From the NCBI GenBank assembly GCA_037201625.1, contig JBBCGR010000003.1, positions 1,054,001 through 1,118,000 of the forward strand: a DNA stretch of 64,000 nt. Direction: 5' to 3'. Below are positions 18,972-27,850 of the stretch, piece after piece. Under the pieces are notes generated by a model that did not search any database, was not told where the DNA came from, and saw nothing but the letters and a program-made list of their open reading frames with translations. The position numbers and the translations under genes are program-made. How positions within the stretch are numbered: position 1 is the stretch's first letter; each line of letters opens with the position of its first letter. Source of the DNA: JAMXLO01 sp037201625. GTDB taxonomy: Bacteria; Pseudomonadota; Alphaproteobacteria; Acetobacterales; Acetobacteraceae.

Positions 18972-19358
18972 ATGGGATCGTCCTTTACATGGCTGGCCGT
19001 TGCGGTCGGCGGCGCGCTGGGCAGCCTGGCCCGCTTCTGGCTGTCGGCCGTGATGATGCACCTGACCGGACCGCGTTTCCCGTGGGGCACGCTGGTGATC
19101 AATATCGGCGGCTCCTTCGTCATCGGCCTGGTCGGCGCGCTGACGATGATGCCGGCGCGGCTCAGCATGCATCCGGACCTGCGGGTGTTCCTGATGGTCG
19201 GCGTATGCGGCGGCTTCACGACGTTCTCCTCGTTCAGCCTGCAGACGCTGGACCTGCTGCACAACGGCGACACCGGGCTGGCGGCGTGGTATGTGCTGGG
19301 GTCCGTGGTGCTTTGTGTGGCAGGCGCCTGGGCCGGTTGGGAACTCGGGCGGCCGTGA
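18972..19358 (+). CDS. crcB: Fluoride ion channel CrcB/Fluc
   Basis: Small dual-topology membrane channel that expels fluoride, 128 residues with four membrane helices. Motifs are GGALGSLARFWLS, GTLVINIGGSFVIG and GVCGGFTTFSSFSLQT (the phenylalanine/serine-lined pore region). ATG 18972 (MGSSFTWLAV) was chosen over upstream in-frame starts because it begins exactly at the first helix. No fluoride riboswitch was recognised in the preceding 260 bp. It is divergent from marR and about 100 bp ahead of the rhamnose operon. Confidence 0.93.
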   Translation: MGSSFTWLAVAVGGALGSLARFWLSAVMMHLTGPRFPWGTLVINIGGSFVIGLVGALTMMPARLSMHPDLRVFLMVGVCGGFTTFSSFSLQTLDLLHNGDTGLAAWYVLGSVVLCVAGAWAGWELGRP

Positions 19359-19463
19359 CGGGAGACTCTGCTTTCCATTTCCCCCCGGAAGCGGCATAAC
19401 TAGGGCCTGTCCCGCCTCACGGGACCGTGACCGATTTTTACACGCTGGGATGCGCACGGCCGA

Positions 19464-20519
19464 ATGAAACTCCTGTTGACCGGCGGATGCGGCTTCATTG
19501 GCTCCGCGGTGGTCCGCCACCTGATGCGCCACAGCGACCACGTCGTGGTCAACGTCGACAAGATGACCTACGCGGCGTCCGAGGATGCGCTGGAGGAGGC
19601 GCGCGGCCATGCCCGGCATCTGCTGGTGCGCGCCGACATCGCCGATGCCGCCGCGATGCGCGAGATCTTCGCCACGCACCAGCCGGACGCGGTGATGCAC
19701 CTTGCCGCCGAGAGCCATGTCGACCGCTCGATCGACGGTCCGGCGGAGTTCATCCAGACCAACGTCGTCGGCACGTTCATCCTGCTGGAGGAGGCGCGGC
19801 AGTATTTCACGTCGCTCGATCCGGTGCGGCGTGCGGCGTTCCGCTTCCACCATGTCTCCACCGATGAGGTGTTCGGCGCGCTGGGGGCGGATGATCCGCC
19901 GTTCGACGAGGACACGCGGTACGATCCGCGCAGCCCGTATTCGGCCAGCAAGGCGGCGTCCGACCATCTCGTGCGCGCCTGGCACCACACCTACGGCCTG
20001 CCGGTCATCGTCTCCAACACCGCGAACAATTACGGGCCCTGGCAGTTTCCCGAGAAGCTCATCCCCCTCGTCACGCTCAACGCGTTCGAGGGCAAGAGGC
20101 TGCCGGTCTATGGCGACGGCTCCAACCGCCGCGACTGGATCTTCGTCGAGGACCACGCCGCCGCGCTGGTCCGCGTGCTGCAGCGCGGCGAGCCTGGCGC
20201 CACCTACACGATCGGCGCCCGCCAGCCGCGCAGCAACCTCGACGTGGTGCGGGCGATCTGCGCCGAGCTGGACCGGCGGGTGCCGGACCCGGCCGGCCCG
20301 CGCGAGCGGCTCATTCATTTCGTCACCGACCGGCCGGGCCATGATTTCCGCTACGAGATCAACCCCACGCGCAGCGAGGCCGCACTCGGCTGGACGGCGC
20401 CGCACGATTTCGAGGCGGGGCTGGCGCGGACGGTCGACTGGTATCTCGCGAACCGCGCCTGGTGGCAGGCGGTGCGCGCCCGCCGCTATGCCGGCGAACG
20501 GCTGGGGACTGCCGCATGA
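19464..20519 (+). CDS. rfbB: dTDP-glucose 4,6-dehydratase
   Basis: Second enzyme of dTDP-L-rhamnose synthesis, converting dTDP-glucose to the 4-keto-6-deoxy sugar, cytoplasmic, 351 residues. NAD motif TGGCGFIGS (residues 6-14), STDEVFG (about 132-138) and catalytic Tyr159xxxLys163 in YSASK are all present. The first gene of an rfbB-A-C-D operon in which every junction is a 4-bp ATGA overlap. The product supplies rhamnose for O-antigen or exopolysaccharide. Confidence 0.95.
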   Translation: MKLLLTGGCGFIGSAVVRHLMRHSDHVVVNVDKMTYAASEDALEEARGHARHLLVRADIADAAAMREIFATHQPDAVMHLAAESHVDRSIDGPAEFIQTNVVGTFILLEEARQYFTSLDPVRRAAFRFHHVSTDEVFGALGADDPPFDEDTRYDPRSPYSASKAASDHLVRAWHHTYGLPVIVSNTANNYGPWQFPEKLIPLVTLNAFEGKRLPVYGDGSNRRDWIFVEDHAAALVRVLQRGEPGATYTIGARQPRSNLDVVRAICAELDRRVPDPAGPRERLIHFVTDRPGHDFRYEINPTRSEAALGWTAPHDFEAGLARTVDWYLANRAWWQAVRARRYAGERLGTAA

Positions 20520-21391
20520 AGGGAATCCTGCTCGCCGGCGGCTCCGGCACCAGGCTGCATCCGATGACCCTCGCGGCGTCGAAGCAGTTGCTGCCGGTCT
20601 ACGACAAGCCGATGGTCTACTACCCGCTGTCCACCCTGATGCTGGCCGGCATCCGCGACGTCATGGTGATCTCCACGCCGGACGACCTGCCGCAGTTCCG
20701 CCGGCTGCTGGGTGACGGCTCGCGGTTCGGCGTGCGCTTCGCCTATGCCGAGCAGGCGAAGCCCGAGGGCATCGCGCAGGCGTTCCTGATCGGCCGCGAC
20801 TGGCTGGCGGGCGAGGCGTGCGCGCTGGCGCTGGGCGACAACCTGATCCACGCCGACCACCTGTCCTCGCTGCTGCAGGCCGCCACGGCGCGGCCGAACG
20901 GCGCCACGGTGTTCGCCTACCAGGTGCGCGATCCCGAGCGCTATGGCGTGGTGTCGTTCGACGCCGGCGGGCGCGCGGTGGAGATCGTCGAGAAGCCGAC
21001 GGCGCCGCTGTCCAACTGGGCGGTGACCGGCCTGTATTTCTACGATGCCGCCGTCAGCGACCTGGCGCGCACCATCCGCCCGTCGGGCCGCGGCGAACTC
21101 GAGATCACCGACCTCAACCGGCTGTACCTCGACGCCGGCACGCTGTCGGTCGAGCGGCTGTCGCGCGGCTGCGCCTGGCTCGACGCCGGCACGCCGGACT
21201 CGCTGCTGCAGGCGGCGACCTTCGTGCAGACCATCCAGTCGCGCACCGGCATGCTGGTGGGCTGCCCGGAGGAGGTCGCCTTCCGCATGGGCTATATCGA
21301 CGCCGACACGCTGCGCGACCACGCGCGGCATCTCGGCAAGACCGACCTGGGGCGCGCGCTGCTGGACCTGGCCGAAGGGGAGCAGGAATGA
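20516..21391 (+). CDS. rfbA: Glucose-1-phosphate thymidylyltransferase
   Basis: First enzyme of the dTDP-rhamnose pathway: glucose-1-phosphate plus dTTP gives dTDP-glucose. 291 residues from ATG 20516, overlapping rfbB. The nucleotide-binding signature is LAGGSGTRLHPMT, with SKQLLPVYDKPMVYYP, LGDNLIHADHL and EKPTAPLSNWAVTGLYFYD. The metal-binding aspartate usually found in GDN is present. Length and motifs match the short RmlA class. Confidence 0.95.
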   Translation: MKGILLAGGSGTRLHPMTLAASKQLLPVYDKPMVYYPLSTLMLAGIRDVMVISTPDDLPQFRRLLGDGSRFGVRFAYAEQAKPEGIAQAFLIGRDWLAGEACALALGDNLIHADHLSSLLQAATARPNGATVFAYQVRDPERYGVVSFDAGGRAVEIVEKPTAPLSNWAVTGLYFYDAAVSDLARTIRPSGRGELEITDLNRLYLDAGTLSVERLSRGCAWLDAGTPDSLLQAATFVQTIQSRTGMLVGCPEEVAFRMGYIDADTLRDHARHLGKTDLGRALLDLAEGEQE

Positions 21392-21945
21392 TTGCCGCGC
21401 CGACCACGATCGAGGGTGTCCTGCTGGTGACGCCGCGGCGCTTCTCCGACGGCCGCGGCTTCTTCTCCGAGACCTGGAACGAGCGCCGTTTCATCGAGGC
21501 CGGCATTCCTGGTCCCTTCGTGCAGGACAACCACGCCTATTCGGCCGATCGCGGCGTGGTGCGCGGGCTGCACCTGCAGATCGATCCTTCGGCGCAGGGC
21601 AAGCTGGTGCGGGTGGTGCGCGGCTCCGTGTGGGACGTGGCGGTGGATATCCGTCCCGGCTCGCCGACCTATGGCCGGCATGTCGGCGCCGTGCTGTCGG
21701 CCGAGAACTGGCAACAGTTATGGATCCCGGCGGGCCTGCTGCACGGCTACTGCACGCTCGAGCCCGACACCGAGGTGATCTACAAGGTCACCGCGCCGTG
21801 GGATCGCGAGGCGGAGCGCGGGGTCATCTGGAACGATCCGGAACTCGCGATTCCCTGGCCGATCGGGGCGGACGAGGCGATTCTCTCGGACAAGGACCGC
21901 ATCCTGCCGCCACTGGCGGGATGTGGCGACTGGCATCGCCGATGA
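21388..21945 (+). CDS. rfbC: dTDP-4-dehydrorhamnose 3,5-epimerase
   Basis: Third pathway enzyme, a dimeric cupin that epimerises C3 and C5 of the keto sugar, 185 residues. Recognised by FSETWNERRF, VQDNHAYSADRGVVRGLHLQ (with the catalytic His), VDIRPGSPTYG and the IPAGLLHGYCTLE segment. ATG 21388 lies in the rfbA stop (ATGA). Confidence 0.95.
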   Translation: MIAAPTTIEGVLLVTPRRFSDGRGFFSETWNERRFIEAGIPGPFVQDNHAYSADRGVVRGLHLQIDPSAQGKLVRVVRGSVWDVAVDIRPGSPTYGRHVGAVLSAENWQQLWIPAGLLHGYCTLEPDTEVIYKVTAPWDREAERGVIWNDPELAIPWPIGADEAILSDKDRILPPLAGCGDWHRR

Positions 21946-22847
21946 CGGGCCCGATCCTGGTGACCGGCGGCTCCGGCCAGCTTGCTGTGGCGCTGGAGGA
22001 TGCATCGGTGGCGCTCGGCCACCTGGTGCGCCGCGTTGGCCGGCCGGCGTTCGATTTCGATCGCCCCGACAGCGTTGCGGAGGTTTTCGACGCCCTTGCG
22101 CCGACGCTGGTGGTGAATGCGGCAGCCTATACGGCCGTCGATGCGGCTGAGGACGATGCGGAGGCGGCGCTGCGAGCCAACCGCGACGGTCCGGCGGCGC
22201 TGGCGCGGCTGTGCGAGGCGGCCGGCATCCCGCTGGTGCACGTCTCCACCGACTACGTGTTCGACGGGCTGAAGGGCGCGCCCTACGTCGAGACTGACCC
22301 GACCTCGCCGCAGGGCGTCTACGGCGCCAGCAAGCTGGCCGGCGAGCTTGGCGTGCTGGCGGGATGCTCGCGCGCCATCGTGCTGCGCACATCCTGGGTG
22401 TACGCGCCGACCGGCAGGAATTTCGTGCGCACCATGCTGGCTGCCGGCCAGCGCCACAGCCAGTTGCGGGTGGTGGCGGACCAGGCCGGCTGCCCGACCA
22501 GCGCGCCCGATCTCGCGGCCGCCATCCTGGGCATCGCCGATACCCTGCTGTCCGGCGGCTGGCAGCCGCAGTACGGCGGGATCTTCCACGCCGCGGGCAC
22601 CGGCGACACGACCTGGCACGGGCTGGCCACCACGACCTTCGAGGCGGCGGCGCGCCACGGCATGGCCGTGCCCACCGTCGCGCCGATCGCCACCCAGGAC
22701 TGGCCGACCCGGGCCAAGCGCCCGCCCGACTCGCGGCTCGACTGCGCCCGGCTCGATGAGGTGTTCGGGCTGCGCCTGCCGCCGTGGCAGGACGGGCTGG
22801 TGCGCACGGTCGACGCGCTGTTCGCCGAGCCCCTCAGCCGAGTGTGA
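21942..22847 (+). CDS. rfbD: dTDP-4-dehydrorhamnose reductase
   Basis: Final step, NAD(P)H-dependent reduction to dTDP-L-rhamnose, 301 residues. It shows the nucleotide motif VTGGSGQLA, NAAAYTAVDAAE, STDYVFDG, catalytic YGASK and RTSWVYAPTGRNFVRTM. ATG 21942 overlaps the rfbC stop. No glycosyltransferase follows, so the rhamnose is used by enzymes encoded elsewhere. Confidence 0.95.
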   Translation: MTGPILVTGGSGQLAVALEDASVALGHLVRRVGRPAFDFDRPDSVAEVFDALAPTLVVNAAAYTAVDAAEDDAEAALRANRDGPAALARLCEAAGIPLVHVSTDYVFDGLKGAPYVETDPTSPQGVYGASKLAGELGVLAGCSRAIVLRTSWVYAPTGRNFVRTMLAAGQRHSQLRVVADQAGCPTSAPDLAAAILGIADTLLSGGWQPQYGGIFHAAGTGDTTWHGLATTTFEAAARHGMAVPTVAPIATQDWPTRAKRPPDSRLDCARLDEVFGLRLPPWQDGLVRTVDALFAEPLSRV

Positions 22848-22928
22848 TTCGGCCGGCGCGGCCGGAGCCACAAAGCCGCCCGATTGCCGCTGCCCCTTCA
22901 CCGCCTCACGCAGCCATGGGGATGGGCG

Positions 22929-23607
22929 ATGAACGCACGAGCATTTCTGTGCCGGACGGCACTGCTGGCCGCGGTGCTGGCGGCACCGATGACGGCCCGC
23001 GCCGCGACCGACCAGCAGGTGGTGGTGGACCGGGCGCAGCGGACGATCATGGACCTCAAGCGCGACAAGTCGTTCGGCAATGCGCGCCAGTTGATGCACG
23101 AGGCGCGTGCGGTGCTGATCGTGCCACGGCTTTACAAGGGGGGGCTTCATCGTCGGCGGCGAGGGTGGCACCGGCGTGCTGCTGGCGCGCGGTCCGGGCA
23201 ATATCTGGAGCGACCCCGCCTTCTACGCGATCGGGTCGGCATCGTTCGGCCTGCAGGCCGGGCTGGAGCAATCCGAGGCGGTGCTGTTCGTGATGACGCA
23301 GAAGGGGCTGGATGCGCTGATGCGCGACCAGTTCAAGATCGGCGCCCAGGCCGGGATCGCGATCGCCACGCTGGGCTCCGGCGTCGAAGGTGCGGTCAGC
23401 ACCGGCGGCCCCGACATCGTGGTGTGGAGTTCGTCGACCGGGGCGTTTGCCGGGATCGCGCTGAACGGCTCGATCATCCGGCCGCAGCGGGAGGACAACC
23501 AGGCCTATTACGGCCGTCCGCTTGGTCCGCACGAGGTGCTGTTCGGCCACAAGGCGGCGGCGCCGCGGGCCACGACGCTGCGGCGCGAACTGGCGAGCGT
23601 GGGATAG
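22929..23607 (+). pseudogene. SYLF/YSC84-domain lipid-binding protein, frameshifted
   Basis: Secreted protein of about 225 residues with signal peptide RTALLAAVLAAPMTARAA (cleavage near ARA-A) and a SYLF (Las17-binding/YSC84) domain, a family linked to phosphoinositide or other lipid binding in eukaryotes and often lipoprotein-like in bacteria. The frame breaks at a run of seven G at 23138-23144: removing one G joins VPRLYKGG to FIVGGEGGTGVLLARGPGN. From 23176 the remainder is intact (FIKIGAQAG-like, PDIVVWSSSTGAFAGIALNGS). The homopolymer makes a sequencing error likely. ATG 22929 precedes the signal peptide. Confidence 0.85.
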
Positions 23608-23657
23608 GTTGCGGGCTCGGGGCGGGGCGTGTTATTGCCCGGCCCCGCCTTTCCCGT

Positions 23658-23731
23658 TGGGGGATAGTTTAGCGGTAGAACTCCCGGCTCTGGACCGGGC
23701 AGCCTTGGTTCGAATCCAGGTCCCCCAGCCA
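23658..23731 (+). tRNA. tRNA-Gln (anticodon CTG)
   Basis: Cloverleaf by eye: acceptor TGGGGGA/TCCCCCA, D arm with AGCGGTAGA, anticodon stem CCCGG/CCGGG around loop CTCTGGA, T arm with GGTTCGAATCC, discriminator G and encoded CCA. The anticodon CTG reads CAG glutamine codons. Confidence 0.95.
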
Positions 23732-23869
23732 GGAAATTCCTCGATATTTATCAGGGTTTTGCTGATAGACCCCTTGTTGGACTCGACCTCGGCCCTGGTC
23801 GGGACCAGGTCGAATGGCTTCGTCGGTTCATCGGACCGGCCGCCGACCTCATGGTAAGGGACGATCGGT

Positions 23870-24430
23870 CTATGCGGCGCCGTAAATCTCTTCCACCGTG
23901 ATAACGATCCCAGGCGGGGTCATCGCGATCGGTCCGTTGACGATGATCCGTGTGTCGATGCCATCGCGGGCCCGGCGGTGATGGGTCACAGTTCGTCGCG
24001 TCGGGTGCACGATCAGGTAGTGAGCGACGGATGGCACTCGGAAATAGTCAGCCAGCTTGCCGCCGGTATCCGTCGATGCCGTGCCGGGTGACAGGACTTC
24101 GACAATGATCACCGGATTCGGCACCGCGATCGCGTCGTCGGCCATTGGCTCGCCGCAATTCACCAAGGCGTCCGGCTCGTAGTCACTGTCGCCGGTTTCC
24201 ACCGTCGCGCCATCGGGCAATGCCTGACAAGGCACACCGGCGTCAGCGACCGCGCGCTTCAGCGCGCTGTAGACGGCTCCCTTGACCCGCAGGTGTGCGC
24301 CGCGCTCGGGTGCCATGGCCACGATCAAGCCGTCCACGCGCTCGTAGCGACCCTTCGTCTGGGCCTCACACCACTGCCTGAACTCCTCACGGGAGTAGTA
24401 CCTGTCCGCCCTCGGTTGAGCGAAGTCCAT
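23870..24430 (-). CDS. Uma2 family (DUF820) endonuclease-like protein
   Basis: Member of the Uma2/DUF820 family, with a predicted PD-(D/E)XK-like nuclease fold; biological role generally unknown. 186 residues from ATG 24428-24430 (MDFAQPRADRYYSREEF). Family signs: YERVDGLIVAMAPERGAHLRVKG, DYEPDALVNCGE (the acidic catalytic position) and PVIIVEVLSPGTASTDTGGKLADY (E-x-L followed by the downstream Lys). No partner gene is next to it; it lies convergent to the tRNA-Gln. Confidence 0.85.
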   Translation of the reverse strand: MDFAQPRADRYYSREEFRQWCEAQTKGRYERVDGLIVAMAPERGAHLRVKGAVYSALKRAVADAGVPCQALPDGATVETGDSDYEPDALVNCGEPMADDAIAVPNPVIIVEVLSPGTASTDTGGKLADYFRVPSVAHYLIVHPTRRTVTHHRRARDGIDTRIIVNGPIAMTPPGIVITVEEIYGAA

Positions 24431-24757
24431 CGAAAGCCTCCAGCCTTGGCCGAAGGTATCATGGAATGGCTTGCCCAGCCATTCGCCGTCGATCGGCTCA
24501 CTCGCGGGGGAGTTCAATGCGAGCGACCGGCATTGGCCGTGCATCAGGTCTGCGCCGGCCAGCGGCAATCTGGCCGACCGTCAACCCCACGCCGCTCCCG
24601 GCATCGGGCGGCGAGGTGCACCATCCGGAGTTCCTCAAACACCCGCTGAAACATCAGGTCTGGCGCCACACAGGGTTCGATACGTGTCCAGGAAGGGCAG
24701 CCAGGAACTTGCTCATCATCTGTTGGTAGGTTGCTGATGCGCCCCTGCGGCGGGCTC
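24431..24757. other. Intergenic, no gene recognised
   Basis: The minus strand keeps an open frame upstream of the Uma2 start that lacks family similarity. Near 24683-24715 a GTGTCCAGGAAGGGCAGCCA sequence resembles one at 29746-29767, suggesting a degenerate dispersed repeat. Nothing else is visible. Confidence 0.5.
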
Positions 24758-25357
24758 TCAGGTCTGGAGCGCCTTTGGTCCGCTGACGAACGGACTGCCC
24801 CGGAGATAAAATCGCAGGAGGCGGTCTGCATCCCGCGAAATGCCGATCCTGATGCTCTGCCCGATTTCGCCGGGTTCGTGGTCATCGCGTCCAAGCCATA
24901 GCGGCCCTGCCCGACAGAGATCGAGCCCGTCGAGCCGACGATCAACCTGCAACGCGGCGGCGAGTCGTCCCGGTCCTCGCGCCAGATCGCGCAAGCGCTC
25001 GATGCCGCGATTGAGCCGCATGATGGGGATGCCATCGAGCGGTTCGAGCGCCCTGATCAGGACGCCGGCTCCGATTCCGGGCATCTCGCTGGAGACATTG
25101 ACCATGTATGAAATGCCGTAGGCGAGATAGACATAGGCATGCCCACGCTCGAGAAACAGCGAGCGGTTGCGCGGCGTCATCCCCCGGTAGCCGTGGCCGG
25201 CAGCGTCGCCGACGACATACGCCTCGGTCTCGACGATACGGCCGCTGACGATGCCTTCAGGCAACTCCCGCACCAATACTCTGCCAATGAGAGTGCGTGC
25301 GAGAGAGATCGTATCAATTGGAAGTTCCGAGCGAAGGAGCAGGCGATAGGTGGCCAT
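24758..25357 (-). CDS. DNA-3-methyladenine glycosylase (AAG/MPG family)
   Basis: Base-excision repair enzyme that removes alkylated purines, 199 residues. Family landmarks: LARTLIGRVLVREL, GRIVETEAYVVGDAAGHGYRG (with the catalytic Glu), HAYVYLAYGISYMVNVSS, ARGPGRLAAALQ and FYLRGSPFVSG at the end. The start at 25357 gives the normal N-terminus. An NTF2-like gene ends 18 bp upstream on the same strand, so the two are probably co-transcribed. Confidence 0.93.
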   Translation of the reverse strand: MATYRLLLRSELPIDTISLARTLIGRVLVRELPEGIVSGRIVETEAYVVGDAAGHGYRGMTPRNRSLFLERGHAYVYLAYGISYMVNVSSEMPGIGAGVLIRALEPLDGIPIMRLNRGIERLRDLARGPGRLAAALQVDRRLDGLDLCRAGPLWLGRDDHEPGEIGQSIRIGISRDADRLLRFYLRGSPFVSGPKALQT

Positions 25358-25375
25358 CCCGGCGGCGGCCTGGTT

Positions 25376-25756
25376 TCAGGGCATCCGCTCGACCCATTGC
25401 GCGCGCGAAGGCCCCGGCTCGAACGCATCGCCGAAATACTGTGTCTCGCGGGCGACCTTCCCGTCGAGGAATTCCATGATGCTCACGGTGTAGGACGGCT
25501 GCCCATCATAAGTAATGACATATTCAGTGACCCAGACGTCGCCCGCGCCGATGATCCGCCGCACGGTGAAACGTTTCCGGTTCGGCTGCGCGGCGCGCGA
25601 CGACTGAACGTTCCGACGCCCGCGGATGCGCTCACCGGATTGCGGATATTCGAGCACTGCGTCCTCTCGGTAGATCTGGTGCTCTCCCTCGAAGTCGTTC
25701 GCATCGGAGGCGGCCCAGTGGCGATCCAATGCCTCCCGAATCGCTTGGTCTGTCAT
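25376..25756 (-). CDS. NTF2-like/SnoaL-like protein
   Basis: Small cone-shaped alpha+beta barrel protein of 126 residues; the family covers small-molecule isomerases, hydratases and accessory proteins. Visible: N-terminal helix MTDQAIREALDRHWAASDANDFEGEHQIYREDA (first strands after it), YPQSGERIRG and a C-terminal GKVARETQYFGDAFEPG. ATG at 25754-25756 was preferred to an upstream TTG. It precedes the DNA glycosylase gene, but a functional link is not evident. Confidence 0.8.
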   Translation of the reverse strand: MTDQAIREALDRHWAASDANDFEGEHQIYREDAVLEYPQSGERIRGRRNVQSSRAAQPNRKRFTVRRIIGAGDVWVTEYVITYDGQPSYTVSIMEFLDGKVARETQYFGDAFEPGPSRAQWVERMP

Positions 25757-25894
25757 GCGCAATTTCCTTGATCATCGCATCAGTGTTGGCACCGCACCAT
25801 GCGCTGGCCTGGACAGCGCCGTCTGGTTCCTGACCTGGGCCGCTTGATGGCCGGCCGCCGGCGGCGTGCGGCCGAGCCACGCAGCGATCTGTGC

Positions 25895-26665
25895 TTACTG
25901 TGCCGTCATGCCGCCATCGATCACCAGTTCCGAGCCGGTGACCCAGGATGCTTCGTCGGACGCCAGGAACAGCACGCCATTGGCGATGTCCTCCGCAGTG
26001 CCGAGCCGGCCCATCGGCGTGCGATCGAGCAGCACCTGGCGCACGGCCGGATCGCTGAAGCGCCGGTCGGTCAGCGGCGTATCCGCATAGCCGGGATGCA
26101 CCGAGTTGATGCGGATATTCTCCTTCGCATATTGCAGCGCCGCCGACTTGGTGAAGATCGTGATGGCGCCCTTGGCGGCCGAATAGGCCGGTGACGTGGG
26201 ACTGCCGACAATGCCCATAACCGAGGATGTATTGATGATCGATCCACCACCGCCCTTGCGCATGGCCGGGATCGCCGTACGGGTGCCCAGGAAGACCCCC
26301 TTGGCATGGACGTTGAGTTCGCGGTCCCAGATCTCCACTGTGATGTCCTCGACCTTGCCGGGAAAGGAGACGCCGGCATTGTTGAACAGGATGTCGAGCC
26401 GCCCGTGCGCCGCCATCACCGCATCCACCACCTGCGCCCAGTTCTGTTCCGATGTCACGTCGAGGTGCATGTAGCGCGCATCGTGCCCCTCGGCGCGGAG
26501 CGAGGCCGCCGCGCGCTCGCCCAGGTCGTCGCGGATGTCGGTCAGCACCACCTTGGCGCCCTCGCGCACGAACAGATGGGCAGCGGCGCCGGCGAAGCCC
26601 ATGAGTTCACCCTTGATCGCCGCCGCCGCGCCGGTCAGCAGCGCTACCTTGTTATGTAGGCGCAT
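25895..26665 (-). CDS. Short-chain dehydrogenase/reductase
   Basis: NAD(P)-dependent oxidoreductase of 256 residues. The cofactor motif is TGAAAAIKGELMGFAGAA, longer than the usual TGxxxGxG and of a rarer SDR subtype; the later NNAG, catalytic Ser in INTSSVMG and YSAAK (Tyr-x3-Lys) are canonical. PG near HPGYADTPLT and a C-terminal VIDGGMTAQ are typical of classical SDRs. ATG at 26663-26665. It begins a minus-strand catabolic neighbourhood with an HpcH/HpaI aldolase and a GMC oxidoreductase upstream; substrate unknown. Confidence 0.9.
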   Translation of the reverse strand: MRLHNKVALLTGAAAAIKGELMGFAGAAAHLFVREGAKVVLTDIRDDLGERAAASLRAEGHDARYMHLDVTSEQNWAQVVDAVMAAHGRLDILFNNAGVSFPGKVEDITVEIWDRELNVHAKGVFLGTRTAIPAMRKGGGGSIINTSSVMGIVGSPTSPAYSAAKGAITIFTKSAALQYAKENIRINSVHPGYADTPLTDRRFSDPAVRQVLLDRTPMGRLGTAEDIANGVLFLASDEASWVTGSELVIDGGMTAQ

Positions 26666-26961
26666 CGTCGTTTCCCCGCTTCGTTGTGGATGGCTGGCAG
26701 GATGCGCTATTTCAGCGCGTGCCTCCATGTTCGGATTTCTGAATGGTGTCAGAATGTCCGGAGGGGTGGCTCGCCACTGTCCGCTTGCGGCCACAGGATA
26801 TGTGGAGATCCGAAGTTCGCTCGACGACCCGCGAACGCGGACGGCATCCTGACGCGTCACGTGACACGGCGCCCCGCGGGGTCGGCGGGTTCCGGGTTGT
26901 CCAACCGCGGCAAAACTGCCCCAGCGGCGTTACCAGACCCCCGTTCCGACCGCCGTCCTTC

Positions 26962-27771
26962 TCAAGGCACCGGCACGCCGATCGACTTCAACCGCGCATG
27001 TGCCCGCCCGGCACGCGCCTTCAAACCATCCAGATAGGTGCTCACATCCGTCCCGGGCAGGTTCAACACCTGGCACCCAAGCTGCCAGTACTCCTCGATC
27101 TGTGCCTCGGTTTCCGCCGACCCTCGCGCCAGCTTCCCATGCGCCGCACAGGCCTCCGCGATCCTGCGCACGGCGGCCTTGAACTTCGGGTGCTCAAGCT
27201 GGAGATGGACGCCCAAGCGCGCACTGAGGTCCGAGTGGCCGTAGGCGATCATGTCGATGCCGTCCAACGCCGCGATCGCCTCGACATTCTCCAGGCCCTC
27301 GAGCGACTCGATTGCCACGCAAGTAATGATGTTGGCATTGGCCCACGGCGCATACTCGGTTGCGTGACGGGCGCCATGGCTCTGGTATCCCGTGTGCATT
27401 CCTTGCCCCGAGATACCGCGATCGCCGATCGGCGGATATTTCGACACGCGCACGATCGCGCGCGCCTCCTCGACGTTGTCGATTTCCGAGACCTGGATGC
27501 CCATGATCCCCTGATCGAGGATCGCGGGAATCAGATAGGTGAACGACTTGTGGATCCGCACGATCGCCGAGACGTCGGTCGCCTGAAACCACCCGGCAAG
27601 ATCCGCGATCGTTTCCAGGTCGAAGGCGCCATGCTCGTGGTCGATCATGCAGTAGTCGAAGCCCGAGGCCTCGATGATCCACGGGACGCCGCGCGATGCG
27701 AACTCCTTGAGCCCGGTCCCAAGCGCGGCCCGCCCCTCGCGCACCGCCCGCCGTATGCTGTTCTCTTTCAT
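26962..27771 (-). CDS. HpcH/HpaI family class II aldolase
   Basis: Metal-dependent aldolase cleaving a 2-keto-3-deoxy acid (or 4-hydroxy-2-oxo acid) to pyruvate and an aldehyde; 269 residues. Visible family features: FDYCMIDHEHGAFDLETI (with the catalytic base His), RIHKSFTYLIPAILDQGIMGIQVSEIDNVEEARAIV (metal-binding Glu region) and CVAIESLEGLENVEAI (second metal-binding Glu). It is flanked by the SDR and GMC genes, fitting degradation of a sugar acid or aromatic ring fragment, but the exact substrate is inference. Confidence 0.88.
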   Translation of the reverse strand: MKENSIRRAVREGRAALGTGLKEFASRGVPWIIEASGFDYCMIDHEHGAFDLETIADLAGWFQATDVSAIVRIHKSFTYLIPAILDQGIMGIQVSEIDNVEEARAIVRVSKYPPIGDRGISGQGMHTGYQSHGARHATEYAPWANANIITCVAIESLEGLENVEAIAALDGIDMIAYGHSDLSARLGVHLQLEHPKFKAAVRRIAEACAAHGKLARGSAETEAQIEEYWQLGCQVLNLPGTDVSTYLDGLKARAGRAHARLKSIGVPVP

Positions 27772-27850
27772 GGATCGTACGAAGCTCCCATCGTTCGTCG
27801 ATCGTCATGGCCCGCCTTCGCAGGCCATGACGATGGGGGTGCAGGTTTCC

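Noticed and set aside
23680..23731. tRNA-Gln as insertion site for the Uma2/glycosylase genes
   Set aside because: No repeats, integrase or composition break nearby.
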